Assembly (NCBI GenBank): GCA_030141605.1
Contig: JAQGDQ010001239.1
Coordinates: forward strand, 1-52,979
DNA from: Tubiluchus corallicola
Lineage: Eukaryota > Priapulida > Priapulimorpha > Priapulimorphida > Tubiluchidae
Reading direction: 5' to 3'
Length of the DNA stretch: 52,979 nucleotides
Position 1 is the first letter of the stretch; each line of letters starts with the position of its first letter. The notes below the pieces were generated by a model. It was not told the DNA's origin. It saw only the letters and a list, made by a program, of their open reading frames with translations, and did no database searches. Positions 22,701 to 34,235 of this stretch are shown one piece after another. The translations under genes and the position numbers were made by a program.

Positions 22701-23577
22701 AATTATGGGTCAATGGCATTTTTATGATCAACACCTGCAATCTTTCTTGTAACATTAACTTGAGTAGATAATTGTTGCATCAGTTGTGTTATTTAGGTAA
22801 GGGAATGTTACATTAATGAGCTGCATAATTATCATTAACTTTTCATGGCTTCTTTGCAGAACTATCGACTGAGGTTTTTCTTACCTAGACTGTAATCTCA
22901 CTGTGTTTTAATAATTTGCTGTCCCAAATAAAAAACAGGTTCGTGTCTCATAAGTTCTCTCTTCATTTTCAGTCATGGAATTAAAGTTTACAAACGAGAT
23001 TAGGCAGCACTGAAGTGTGGCTACCATTATCCGTTGGATAAGCTCTAAAAATTGTTGTATAACAAACATGTAAAAGCAATCACGAGGCTTTAATGCTTCT
23101 AAAGGCGTTAAAATAGTCAATCCATTTCCCGTATAAAATCGTGCGTGTGTCGTATTAAAGTAACAAAACAGAGTAACAATTTGGGACTATTCTGTCCCAT
23201 TAGCAGCAATTGTTTTAATATGACGTCTTGCATATGAATGCGGTCCGAAGTTTGCAGGCCTTTGCCGACAGACGGGTAGAGGTTGACCATCACCGGTTGG
23301 ATAATTTCGGAAAAATAAATCTTTGTAAGCCTCTAAAAAGTCGTTAATATGGCCTCTTACATTTTCTCGATAAAATTTGGGGTGGGGTGTCATCGGGGAG
23401 ATGCTGTATAACTCATAGCAAAATGAAAACTACTTTGGTGGCTATTTGCGTCGTCACATGGACCGATTATTATGCTGACATTTGGCGTGTTATTAAGTCA
23501 TAAAACCAACGTAAAGTATCAGTTAATACGTTTCTGGTGATGTCTTACATTTTCATAATTATTTTAGGATTTCGAAA
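22701..23577. other. Spacer with a diverged duplication at 23020-23150 / 23280-23385
   Basis: accattatccgttggataag and accatcaccggttggataat begin two similar segments that also share cttctaaaggcgttaa / cctctaaaaagtcgttaa and cgtataaaat / cgataaaatt. They lie in the same orientation about 260 bp apart. The minus-strand frames over them (68-70 codons) have no recognised motif. Confidence 0.45.
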
Positions 23578-23661
23578 AGGGGAATCCATCTTTATCCATT
23601 CACTGTTTGTACTTTTAGGTAGGCCTAATTCTGTCAAACCCTTGTACAAATATACAGTTAA
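23578..23661 (+). repeat. Dispersed repeat D, copy 1
   Basis: aaggggaatccatctttatc through aggtaggcctaattctgtca to aatatacagtta matches 25048-25131 with few differences. The second half is the 59-bp unit amplified at 11315-11600 in reverse orientation. Confidence 0.9.
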
Positions 23662-25047
23662 CTTTGGCTTTGAGATTCATGTACAGTAAATTTTCATTCA
23701 AACAGTAATATGTGTATAAAAGTGTACATGTTATATAAATTATTGTAACGTTAAATATTATTATAATCATTGCTATATTCTATCTGCTTTTATGGTTTAG
23801 GATTAGGGTTAAAAGTGTTTTGCAGTTTTTTTCTGTACAACCATGTAATAATAAAGTAATAAAAGAGAACAGTTATAAACAGTTATAAACAGATCTGTTT
23901 CGTCTCGAAGCAAATCCTCGGTCTCGTTGCTGACCATGTAATATGGTGATAAAGTATGAAACAACGGATTATATGCCAATGATAGAGGACCTTTTATAGA
24001 ATTTAGAGAACACGATTTTCATGAAACGGTTTTCATGTCAACAGTAAAATGACAACCTAGTGACGTATCTAGGCAGTTAAACAGAAATACCTAAAGCGCT
24101 CTGCAGACACCGTGGGTCTCAAAATCCTATCTCGTAAAATTTGAATTGAGTTCTGCAAAGAAACATTTCCAGTTTATCAAATTTTAAAATTATAAAAGTA
24201 AAAACAGCTACCCTTTTCGCGATCAGCAATCGATCATCTAGAACCTCACAAAAACGACTTTAATCGCACAGTCAGTCAAAGGAAAATGTCCAATTAACTG
24301 CAACTAAAACCGTTCAATTATTTAAAAGTTTGCCAATTATTCTGAGAATGTTTTTGCCGATACCTGGTCTTGTCGTGGGACTGGCTTGTTAACTTAAAAT
24401 GTTTCAAAAATTGATTGTAAGATGATCCTGTAAAAAGTTATATAAATAAAGAATAATCTCACACCACACGAGACTAATAACAGCAGAAAAATATTTCTGT
24501 ATGTTTGGACAAATGCAGAAAATAAAAAAGATAAATGGAAAGGTTTTCTGGCTAAAAAGCAAAATTTCTTTACATACCGCTTATGCATGATGAAAAATCC
24601 AAACCAAAGTCCTAGGTAAAATCCGAGGCTAAATCCGAGTCTGTTCAATCTGAAATTACCAAAAAATGAAGTGTTATTTACGGCTCGGTCAGCTAAAACC
24701 ATTTTAGCAATGTCAAGATTCTAACTGCACAGGATCTAGAGTTCGAATCGCACGAGTTTCATAACCATCCGATCATTTGTTACAGAAATACAAGAGAAAA
24801 ACCTATTGTGGACACTGGACGAACAGACACACGGACAGTAGGGTAATTTAAAATTTAAAAATTCAACAAGAAAATAGTCAAACTTACCAATTTAATGTCG
24901 CTCTTGAGAATAGCGTTATCTGAAAAACATAACAACTTTTAATTACATGCAATAAACGTTAACTTTCTTATAATTTTATAGCAACTCTAATGTTAATATA
25001 CAGGGTCAAAATCAGTAATAACGAATATGAAGTCTTGATGAACAAAA
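23662..25047. other. Spacer with a tRNA-like head and a small exon candidate
   Basis: Contains a box A/box B pair at 24708-24752 (tagcaatgtcaag, then gttcgaatc 36 nt after the start of box A), which may be a SINE head, and the possible exon at 24578-24649. Otherwise AT-rich with no supported gene. Confidence 0.35.
24578..24649 (-). CDS. Candidate 72-nt exon encoding a glycine-spaced membrane helix
   Basis: On the minus strand, an acceptor (tttttggtaatttcag) precedes 24649 and a good donor (gcg|gtatgtaaag) follows 24578. The 72 nt between them are open in the frame giving LNRLGFSLGFYLGLWFGFFI followed by MHKR, one hydrophobic helix with Gly every three or four residues and a basic end. Entry and exit phases match (phase 2 on both sides). 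No neighbouring exon was found, so this may be chance. I do not assign a family. Confidence 0.2.
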
Positions 25048-25131
25048 GGGGAATCCATTTTTATCCATTCACTGTTTCTGCTTTTAGGTAGGCCTAATTC
25101 TGTCAAACCCTTGTACAAATATACAGTTATC
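25048..25131 (+). repeat. Dispersed repeat D, copy 2
   Basis: Direct-orientation partner of 23578-23661, about 1.47 kb apart. The two differ at only a few positions in about 84 bp. Confidence 0.9.
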
Positions 25132-25409
25132 TTTAGCTTATCAATAAACTAAGGTTTGTTACAAGTTTTTTTTACAGTAAATTCCCTATTATTTTAATTA
25201 TGTCTAAACTCCACAACCACTTCCGGAAGAGGTAGTACTTTAACAAAAACTAAAAGACAGTCGTGCTCTAGAATTCTTACTGTGGAATGAGAGACAGCTA
25301 CTTTCTTGAAAATCATTTAAGGGTTTTTTAGTTTTGCCGTCTCCCAGGAAACGAGAGATAGCCACGTTCTAGATAAGTGAAATGAAAGTTGTTCATACTT
25401 TGGAAACAA

Positions 25410-26010
25410 ACCCATAACCTCCCATGCCCTCTGTGTAATGAAATTCAGTCATGCTGTTAGAAGAGAGCCATGTCCTCCCATCCCCTCTGTGTAATGAAAT
25501 TCAGTCATGCTTTAGAAAGTCATGTCCTCCCATCCCCTCTGTGAAATGAAATTCAGTCATGCTTTAGAAAGCCATGTCCTCCCATCCCCTCTGTGTAATG
25601 AAATTCAGTCATGCTTTAGAAAGTCATGTCCTCCCATCCCCTCTGTGAAATGAAATTCAGTCATGTTTTAGAAAGCCATGTCCTCCCATCCCCTCTGTGT
25701 AATGAAATTCAGTCATGCTTTAGAAAGCCATGTCCTCCCATCCCCTCTGTGAAATGAAATTCAGTCATGCTTTAGAAAGCCATGTCCTCCCATCCCCTCT
25801 GTGAAATGAAATTCAGTCATGCTTTAGAAAGCCATGTCCTCCCATCCCCTCTGTGAAATGAAATTCAGTCATGCTTTAGAAAGCCATGTCCTCCCATCCC
25901 CTCTGTGAAATGAAATTCAGTCATGCTTTAGAAAGCCATGTCCTCCCATCCCCTCTGTGTAATGACATTCAGTCATGCTTTAGAAAGCCATGTCCGCCCA
26001 TCCCCTGTGT
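25410..26010. repeat. 52-bp tandem repeat, about 11.6 copies
   Basis: catgtcctcccatcccctct, gtgaaatgaaattcagtcat and gctttagaaagc recur every 52 bp. Two subtypes (gtgtaatg and gtgaaatg) alternate in the first part, suggesting duplication in pairs. Confidence 0.97.
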
Positions 26011-26636
26011 GAAAGGGAACACAGTTATCCCAACAAAGTATATGTTAAAGGGAAAGTCTACATTTTTCGTGAAACTTCTATTGTATATAAATACATTTTT
26101 TTACTGGTTGAATCAATATTAATAGTTATTAAAATAAGGAGGGAACAAGGTTGGAGTGGGATGGACAGCCTGCAGTCTCCTCCCGGCCCATCTTTCCTTT
26201 CCTTGACAAGCGCCTGAAGTTCCTTCATTTCCTTTTAAGTGTTCCCGTTATCTTTAAAAGAAATATTTCGTAGAATTTGCTAAACTCCACGCTGTACTGA
26301 AAAAGTTCTAACCAGAAATTTGTTACCACAATTCACGATTTTAACTTCAAGTGCTTCCCAAAAGTACACTGAGTTCTGACATTGAGCTATTAACCTCTGA
26401 TTCTACTTACGAACTAATATGGTTCAGAACCTTAGTGGTATGCATTCTGTACATGCAAGTTTATACTTCTATGCATAGCGCGCGTGTATAGAAGTATGTA
26501 CATGTACAGTGTATATCGCTACTGTACAGAACAAACTTTCAGTAAAGACAGACAAGGCCTAGGCATTAACTGACTGACAGTTTCTTTTCACTAACATACT
26601 GTGAGTACTTGAGGGAAGCATATATTATTATACAGT
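26011..26636. other. Spacer with a hairpin at 26448-26508
   Basis: Apart from the inverted repeat there is no supported feature. Confidence 0.4.
26448..26508. repeat. Imperfect inverted repeat (hairpin)
   Basis: tgtacatg ... atacttctat on the left pairs with atagaagtat ... catgtaca on the right around a loop containing gcgcgc. It could form a cruciform or a transcribed hairpin. Confidence 0.7.
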
Positions 26637-26639
26637 TTA

Positions 26640-27000
26640 AAGTACTGTACAAAAAATTCTGCGGTTTAAAGAACTGTATAGAAAGTTATGCGGTTTAAAG
26701 AACTGTACAGAAAGCTATGCGGTTTAAAGAACTGTACGAAAAGTTCTGCGGTTTAAAGAACTACAGAAAGCTATGCAGCTTAAAGAACTGTACAGAAAGC
26801 TATGCAGTTTAGAGAACTGTACAAAATGTTCTGCGGTTAAAAGAACTACAGAAAGCTATGCAGCTTAAAGAACTGTACAAAAAGTTATGCGGTTTAAAGA
26901 ACTGTACAAAAAGTTATGCCGTTTAAAGAAGAACTGTACAGAAAGTTCTGCGGGTTTAAAGAACTGTACAGAAAGTTATGCAGCTTAAAATACTGTACAG
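26640..27000. repeat. 29-bp tandem repeat, about 12 copies
   Basis: gcggtttaaagaactgtaca, then gaaagttat, recurs at 29 bp with several 2-3 bp indels and gcagctt/gcggttt variants. Confidence 0.93.
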
Positions 27001-27799
27001 TGATTTCAAATTTTTATGCAGATCATTTAGATCCCTGTTCAAAAGTAACTTCCTATATTTGGTCCATTACCTTAACTAATAATTCAAAACCTGATTCACC
27101 CCCCAGCCTAACCTTGTTAATTGCAGGCCTTTCACAAATTATTTAATAATACTTTAGTCTAATATTTGCAAAATCCATTTTTATTTTTGTAAAGCATTTC
27201 ATTTATAAGCTTTTTGGGCTGTGACTAGCAAGTATTTTAGCTGACTGGTTGTGCCGCCTGGTGTTTGCTTTTTGTTGAACTAGCTTTAGGGCGAAATTAG
27301 TAATCTTGGCAATTGAAGTGCAGTTAACCTGAGCTAACGCTAGAAAGTAGTTAGATGAGTGACCACTACTAAAATCACATACGCTAAAACATGGCTGACT
27401 TTGTTTAGGAATTGAAATTTTATAGAGTAAAGACTAGATAGCACACGGATAAGTCGTCGCTACTAAAATCATATTAGCCAAAACATGGCTGACCTAGTTT
27501 AGCAATCGAAGCTAGAGACCCGATAGTAAATGAATGGGTGACCATATCAAAATCACAGTTCACCTTCCTGGTCCAATGTCTACGCTTAGATAATTAGTTT
27601 TCATAAAGAGTCTAGTTGTAGTCCCTCCACAACAACATGACCTTGCAGTTGAATGCAAAAATATCCCTAATCTTAAACTCCTGTCTCTTAAGCAGCAGAC
27701 TAAATCTGGCAAAGCCATTTGAAGTTAATTTCTTGTCAGGCTTCAGTGTTGATTATTTTCAATTTAATCAATTTAATTTTGATTCTACAATCGTTAACG
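27001..27799. other. Spacer with a diverged duplication of about 92 bp at 27366-27550
   Basis: ctactaaaatcacatacgct and ctactaaaatcatattagcc start two copies that share aaaacatggctgac. Nothing else is supported. Confidence 0.4.
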
Positions 27800-28910
27800 A
27801 AGCTTTTTTCTGTGCTATAATTTTTTGGTACTTTTTCAATGCCGATAACTTTCAATTTTATCCACTGCAATTTCAATCGTTCAATCTTTAATGGAGTGTT
27901 TGTATGTTCTATAATTGTTGGTACGAGTTCAATACCGATAACTTCCAATTTTCTCCACTGCAATTTCAATCATTCAATCTTTAATGGAGTTTTTGTATGT
28001 TCTATAATTTTTGGTACGAGTTCAATACCGATAACTTCCAATTTTATCCACTGCAATTTCAATCGTTCAATCTTTAATGGAGTTTTTGTATGTTCTATAA
28101 TTTTTGGTACGAGTTCAATACCGATAACTTTCAATTTTATCCACTGCAATTTCAATCGTTCAATCTTTAATGGAGTGTTTGTATGTTCTATAATTGTTGG
28201 TACGAGTTCAATACCGATAACTTCCAATTTTATCCACTGCAATTTCAATCGTTCAATCTTTAATGGAGTTTTTGTATGTTCTATAATTTTTGGTACGAGT
28301 TCAATACCGATAACTTCCAATTTTATCCACAGCAATTTCAATCGTTCAATCTTTAATGGAGTTTTGTATGTTCTATAATTGTTGGTACGAGTTCAATACC
28401 GATAACTTCCAATTTTGCCCACGGCAATTTCAATCGTTCAATCTTTAATGGAGTTTTGTATGTGCTATAATTGTTAGTACGAGTTCAATACCGATAACTT
28501 TCATTTTTATCCACAGCAATTTCAATCGTTCAATCTTTAATGGAGTTTTGTATGTGCTATAATTGTTAGTACGAGTTCAATACCGATAACTTTCATTTTT
28601 ATCCACAGCAATTTCAATCGTTCAATCTTTAATGGAGTTTTTGTATGTTCTATAATTGTTGGTACGAGTTCAATACCGATAACTTCCAATTTTATCCACT
28701 GCAATTTCAATCGTTCAATCTTTAATGGAGTTTTTGTATGTTCTATAATTGTTGGTACGAGTTCAATACCGATAACTTCCAATTTTATCCACTGCAATTT
28801 CAATCGTTCAATCTTTAATGGAGTTTTTGTATGTTCTATAATTTTTGGCACGAGTTCAATGCCGATAACTTTCAATTTTGTCAACAATCGTTCATCTTTA
28901 ATGGAGTTTT
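27800..28910. repeat. 93-bp tandem repeat, about 12 copies
   Basis: The unit contains accgataacttccaatttta, tccactgcaatttcaatcgt and ggagtttttgtatgttctat. As 93 is 31 codons, long frames appear on both strands (for example a repeated 31-residue unit with FNRSIFNGVFVCSII). Some units have one base fewer in the ggagttttt run, which breaks these frames. I see no start, splice or terminal signals that would make this a gene. Diverged units continue to about 29060. Confidence 0.96.
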
Positions 28911-29660
28911 GAACGTGCAATCTCGTTCAAATATTTTGAATATTGCAATCTTTAAATAGCGGCTGTTTTCTGTACCGTTATTGTTGGTACAGTTTCAATG
29001 CCGACTGTTACGTTCAACTTTATCAAGCAGTTTTAACTGTGCAATCTTTCATAACGTGCATTTCTCCATATGTCATGACAGGAGTTTTTCCCTGATGCCC
29101 TGGCATTTTTGAAATATTCTAGTTTCGGTACTGTTTACCTTCGTCATTGTCATGTCACTTTATGTGATATATTAGCAGTAGTTGCCACCACTTTGTTATC
29201 AGTTTTACTTGTTTGCTGCTTTAGTACTGATTAATAATCAGTGATTATGTTCAATTTCATCAAGACAATTCTTTAAAATATTCAGTTTCTCTCTTATAAG
29301 GCATTTGTTGTCGCCTTGATGGCAGTTTTTTCGTTACTATCACATCATTTTTGTTTTTTCGTTACTATCGAATCATTTTATGTGGCACGTTGATGATGGT
29401 AGTTTCCATCACTGTTCTATAACATCCATCACTATACTGTAACATAGCTATGTATAATGTTACTCGATGAATCTGTAATGTGATCTTAAAAGCTCTACTA
29501 CAATCTCATTTCATATGGAATCTATCACTACATTTTTTTCATGAACCAGTAATGTTAATTTCCATCATTTTGTCATACAAAGATTTGTTCATCCTTTCCC
29601 AGCATATGAGGAATAATGGCTGAATGTTTCTTCTATGAAAATAATTGCTATTATGACGCA
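28911..29660. other. Degenerate flank of the 93-bp array, no gene
   Basis: Fragments such as gttggtacagtttcaatgcc and caatctttcataacg echo the array unit and then fade. Confidence 0.4.
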
Positions 29661-29667
29661 CAACCTT

Positions 29668-29792
29668 GTATATAGTCAAGCTGTTATTTTGACTATAGGC
29701 ATCAAGTTTGCCACCTTGCATAATTAAAATCTTGTATATAGTCAAGCATTTATTTTGACTATAGGCATCAAGTTTGCCACCTTGCATAAATT
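29668..29792. repeat. Tandem duplication of about 63 bp
   Basis: cttgtatatagtcaagc ... gactataggcatcaagtttg ... ccaccttgcata occurs twice with few changes. Confidence 0.93.
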
Positions 29793-29954
29793 AAAGATGT
29801 TGCCTAATGTTGTAACCATGGCTGTCCATGTATAGATAACGTTTGAATATACAATCAATTAAATATGGCTGAAATATGTGTCGCCATGTTATTAAAAATT
29901 AGCTTCCCACCGCCTGGTCACTATCGGCATGGGAGGGGGATCAATTCTAATATG

Positions 29955-30105
29955 AACACTTTTGACGCTTCGAATCATTAAAACGTTTTGAGCGTACTTT
30001 AAACAATTACGCTTCTTAATTATAGAACCATTGGTGCTTCAAATCATTAAAATGTTTTGAGCGTACTTTAAACAATTACGCTTCTTAATTAAAGCACCAG
30101 AAATA
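29955..30105. repeat. Tandem duplication of about 75 bp
   Basis: gcttcgaatcattaaaacgt ... gagcgtactttaaacaatta ... cgcttcttaatta occurs twice in direct order. Confidence 0.9.
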
Positions 30106-30399
30106 GAAATTATTATTAATGATTATTGTTTTCAATCCCCCTCCCCCTGCTCCTCAGAAAATTCCTCCTCATCGGCTCGGTAACTGCCGCCTCACAAACA
30201 TCCAGCATCATCAGCATCGTGGTCACTGTCTTATAAATAGTTAGTTTTTTTTGCACAACTTGTATACGATACAGTGCAAGTAACTTAACATACTGTAGCT
30301 ATATACATTAATAGAATATAGTGCAGCTTGTATGATATATTGTTGTTTGTTGAAGGTTGCAGTTTCTAGAAATATCACAGCTTATAGGATGTGTTACAG

Positions 30400-30965
30400 T
30401 TAATACAATATACAGCAGTATATATATATACTACGATATATTGCTACGATATATTGCAGTTAACAGAATATTGCAGCATATAGTGTATGTTACCATTAAT
30501 AGAATATACTGCAGTTGCTACGATATATTGCAGTTAACAGAATATTGCAGCATATAGTGTATGTTACCATTAATAGAATATACTGCAGTTGCTACGATAT
30601 ATTGCAGTTAATAGAATATTGCAGCTTATAGGACGTGTTACCATTAATAGAATATACTGCAGTTGCTACGATATATTGCAGTTAACAGAATATTGCAGCA
30701 TATAGTGTATGTTACCATTAATAGAATATACTGCAGTTGCTACGATATATTGCAGTTAATAGAATATTGCAACAGAATATTGCAGCTTATAGGACGTGTT
30801 ACCATTAATAGAATATACTGCAGTTGCTACGATATATTGCAGTTAACAGAATATTGCAGCATATACTGTATGTTACCATTAATAGAATATACTGCAGTTG
30901 CTACGATATATTGCAGTTAATAGAATATTGCAGCTTATGGGATATGTGACAATTAATAGAATATA
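30400..30965. repeat. Tandem repeat of about 72 bp (length-variable), 7-8 units
   Basis: Units built of gctacgatatattgcagtta, agaatattgcagc(a/t)tat and gttaccattaatagaatata. Insertions of a partial unit make the register irregular. Confidence 0.9.
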
Positions 30966-31599
30966 TTTAAGCATATATTGCACTTTAGAATACAATGCAT
31001 TGCAGAAAATTTGTGTTGAATATCAACTTTAAATGCACTTTTATATTTTATATTAAAAAATCCGAGAAACTGTAATGTATCCGCTGATGATGCTGAAGCT
31101 CTAAATTGCAAATAGCAATTAACGTTCAAATTGAAATGTAATTCTCCAAACCTCCCGAGAGAAGTTTGGGTCACCTTGCACTGGCTTTTGACTTGGCACA
31201 TTCTCACAGTACAAAGCTGTCTTGCACTGGCTTTTAACTTGCCAACATTGAAATAAATATTTTTGCTCATAACCTCCAAAGAGAAACTGCGTTAGCTTTT
31301 TGCTGACATTAAAATGAATATTTTTGCTCATAACAGGAGAAGTTGAATCTTGAACTTGTTCGCAATGTCAGAATGAGCATTTTTGAACATCAAAAAAATG
31401 TTCAGTTGAACATATTTGGAACGTTTTGAACGTTTTTTCTACATATATTTTAATGAACATAATAGTAATCATAACAAAAATACGGAGTCCTCCATGGGTC
31501 CAGTTACCGAGCCTTCATAAGTACATAATATAGCAGCTTAACTCTTAGTATAACCACTGCTATAACTACAGAATTATGTAAATATGTAAATACAGAAGT
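30966..31599. other. Spacer with small diverged duplications
   Basis: cttgcactggcttttgactt / cttgcactggcttttaactt (about 31175 and 31223) and atatttttgctcataac (about 31257 and 31318) are repeated. No gene is seen. Confidence 0.45.
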
Positions 31600-32228
31600 T
31601 TTTTGAATATTGTTTGATGAAATTGGAGTTTTTTTGACTTTTTTCTCCATTGTAAATAAATGGTTTGATGAAATGATTTGACTTGTTCTTGAAATGTAAA
31701 TTGGAGTTTTTTACTTTTTTCTCCATTGTAAATAGTTTGATGAAATGATTTGACTTGTTCTTGAAATGTAAATTGGAGTTTTTTTACTTTTTTCTCCATT
31801 GTAAATAGTTTGATGAAATGATTTGACTTGTTCTTGAAATGTAAATTGGAGTTTTTTACTTTTTTCTCCATTGTAAATAGTTTGATGAAATGATTTGACT
31901 TGTTCTTGAAATGTAAATTGGAGTTTTTTTACTTTTTTCTCCATTGTAAATAGTTTGATGAAATGATTTGACTTGTTCTTGAAATGTAAATTGGAGTTTT
32001 TTTACTTTTTTCTCCATTGTAAATAGTTTGATGAAATGATTTGACTTGTTCTTGAAATGTAAATTGGAGTTTTTTTACTTTTTTCTCCATTGTAAATAGT
32101 TTGATGAAATGATTTGACTTGTTCTTGAAATGTAAATTGGAGTTTTTTTTACTTTTTTCTCCATTGTAAATAGTTTGATGAAATGATTTGACTTGTTCTT
32201 GAAATGTAAATTGGAGTTTTTTATGTTT
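31600..32228. repeat. Tandem repeat of about 72 bp, eight highly similar copies
   Basis: gtttgatgaaatgatttgac, ttgttcttgaaatgtaaatt and ctccattgtaaata recur. Units differ mainly in the number of Ts after ggag, a slippage pattern that shifts the minus-strand frames. Confidence 0.96.
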
Positions 32229-32420
32229 ACTCATGTAATGTTAGTATGTTTGCTTAACCCTTGTAGGGTCACGATTCCCTGCCCCCCCACACCATAATTG
32301 CTTATTGCTTGGATATTTTTCGTTGTGTATTGTAAATAAACAATTTTTGTATTTAAACAAATCAGATATTTTTATTCTGCTTGTATACTCCCATAAATGA
32401 TGTTTAAACTAAATGTATAA

Positions 32421-32702
32421 TTGCAGGAAAAACGATGTATTAACGAGAACACACAACATTTTAACAACGCATTTAATAACGCACCACAGGCAGTTGCTGG
32501 GTCAGCTTTTCAACAACATTTTAACAACGCATTTAATAACACACCACAAGCAGTTACTGAGTCAGCTTTTCAACAACATTTTAACAACGCATTTAATAAC
32601 ACACCACAAGCAGTTACTGGGTCAGCTTTTCATAAGATCCATATTAAAAAAAGATCGATTATTACACGTTTACGGCTAAAACATTTGATAATAAAAAAGT
32701 AA
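32421..32702 (+). CDS. Possible terminal exon with a 20-residue repeat
   Basis: After an acceptor-like aatgtataattgcag (ending 32427) there is an open frame to TAA at 32700-32702. It contains three 60-bp units that read QHFNNAFNNTPQAV(T/A)(E/G)SAFQ in register, then a basic tail (KIHIKKRSIITRLRLKHL). Units differ by a silent change (cag/caa) and by Ala/Thr and Gly/Glu changes, so the frame has survived but selection is not evident. AATAAA overlaps the end of the frame (about 32690). It could be a short exon of an Asn/Gln-rich protein or simply a three-copy minisatellite; I favour the latter slightly. Confidence 0.3.
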   Translation: MQEKRCINENTQHFNNAFNNAPQAVAGSAFQQHFNNAFNNTPQAVTESAFQQHFNNAFNNTPQAVTGSAFHKIHIKKRSIITRLRLKHLIIKK

Positions 32703-32919
32703 ACAATGACAATGTATTGCATGTTGTGAAAATGGGTGGAGGTGGTACGTTTTGTTTGCTGTTTTCACGCTTGCTTACTCGTCTGTTTAATTCTTTGCTT
32801 ACTGACTTTTTACTGTTTCGAAGTTTAATCCAGGTTGTGGCGTTGGCCAGTGCTGCTCGGTCACCTGTACCTGCTGCGCTTCCCATCCAGTTTGTGGCCT
32901 TGGGCAGTGTTGCTTAATC

Positions 32920-33006
32920 ACCAAAACCAAAAGCTTTACATTCCCGCCACAGATGCCGCCTCGTGCACGAATTTGTAAGTAAGATTAACAAAAAAAGGCT
33001 AAGTCT
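32920..33006 (+). repeat. Dispersed repeat E, copy 1 (partner at 35026-35112)
   Basis: accaaaaccaaaagctttac, attcccgccacagatg, gtgcacgaatttgtaagtaa and gattaacaaaaaaaggctaa match the copy at 35026-35112 in the same orientation with very few differences. The cgccacagatggcg palindrome seen at 35052 is altered here. Confidence 0.92.
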
Positions 33007-33364
33007 GGTACACAATCCTTCTATGCTTTTATACTTTATCAAAACACTAAATATTCGATTGTGAAAGAATGTTTGTTAACTAAAGCCAGGTTTGTGGCAT
33101 TTCAAACAGGTTTGGTTTCAATCTTTCTCTGACAGTAAATTAAACCAGTTTTAAATATCCAATTGTGAGTGAGTGTGAACATAGTACCCTCGACCTGAGA
33201 CCCTCAACTAGCAACAATGCGCGTTTATTCAAGTAGTGTTTTGATCTTCAATGTTGTTCTTTTGTCTTTTGCAGTATAACCTCTTCCACCGTACGAACAA
33301 CTACCAGTAGTCCTACCGCAGCCGGCCGCCATTGTTGTCGTACATTTACAAATATAATTAATTA

Positions 33365-33432
33365 CATATTTACAATACATACATACATGAATATAATAAC
33401 AATACAATACAATACAATATAATATAATACAG
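33365..33432. repeat. Short tandem ACAT/ATACA microsatellite
   Basis: tacatacatacatgaatata is followed by acaatacaatacaatacaat, a compound short repeat. Confidence 0.85.
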
Positions 33433-34111
33433 AAATGACAATTATTAACTTAAATAATTATACTTGAAAGTGCCAAACAATTATTTCTATATAATTAATC
33501 CTCCATCATAAACGTTGAAATTTCATTTAATTCAGTCAAGGTACAAAAAAGAGAAATCTCTTGCTTTTATTGAATTTAAAATATTCACGGCCGGAGTTTG
33601 ATCTTCAGTTAGTTTGCGTTCCTCTTTAAATATGTCCGATGGTTACGTTAATTACGTTGTGGACTTAATATTTAATTGTAATTTCTTCATTTGGTTGCAT
33701 TAGGCAGATGGACGCAAAGCATTAAAATCATCATATAGTTAAGCACATACACGTGACAGTCTAACATTTCCTGTTGTTCATCTACTACGCTGCCGGCTTA
33801 TAAGATACCTCACCTTCTTGCACGTGCTTTCGTTATTGTACTGCCCTCTGTTAGCGGCAAATATAGTTAATAAAACAAAATATTCATGGCCTTTTGCGCT
33901 TCAGTTGAAGTAATATTTTTGGAAACTACACGTGACAACATTCTCATGTTTTAGTTCCTTTATAAAAATTACGAAAAACTTATTCAATGAAAAGTAAAAT
34001 ATATAAATAAGTAAAATAATTCACAGTATGCTCGACCTTAGGAGTACTGATACAATATTTTTATAAAAAAGCAACACATTTATCGTAAACAATCAACATA
34101 ATAATGTACTT

Positions 34112-34117
34112 TTTATT
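34112..34117 (-). terminator. Poly(A) signal AATAAA for the 34236-34466 exon
   Basis: TTTATT on the plus strand is AATAAA on the minus strand, about 120 nt beyond the stop codon at 34236. The spacing is normal for a 3' UTR. Confidence 0.5.
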
Positions 34118-34235
34118 TCCAAAAATGATACATAAAATTTTAAACTATAACAAAAACAAGCAGGGCATGTATCACAAATTTTGAGTCAAATTCTCTGCAG
34201 AATTTTGTCTTTAACCTCTATGCATTTAAAACTTG

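Larger units (their letters stand above)
32703..34111. other. Intergenic sequence with dispersed repeat E and a simple repeat
   Basis: Holds repeat E copy 1 (32920-33006), an ATAC/AATAC-type simple repeat at 33365-33432 and a ctgccctctgttagcggc motif at 33840. No gene is supported. Confidence 0.4.

Noticed and set aside
23187-23393. 68-codon minus-strand frame starting MTPHPKFYRENV
   Set aside because: Overlaps a diverged direct duplication and lacks splice or family support.
27839-28920. Frames of 123-179 codons with 31-residue repeats
   Set aside because: By-product of the 93-bp array; units with one base fewer break the frame.
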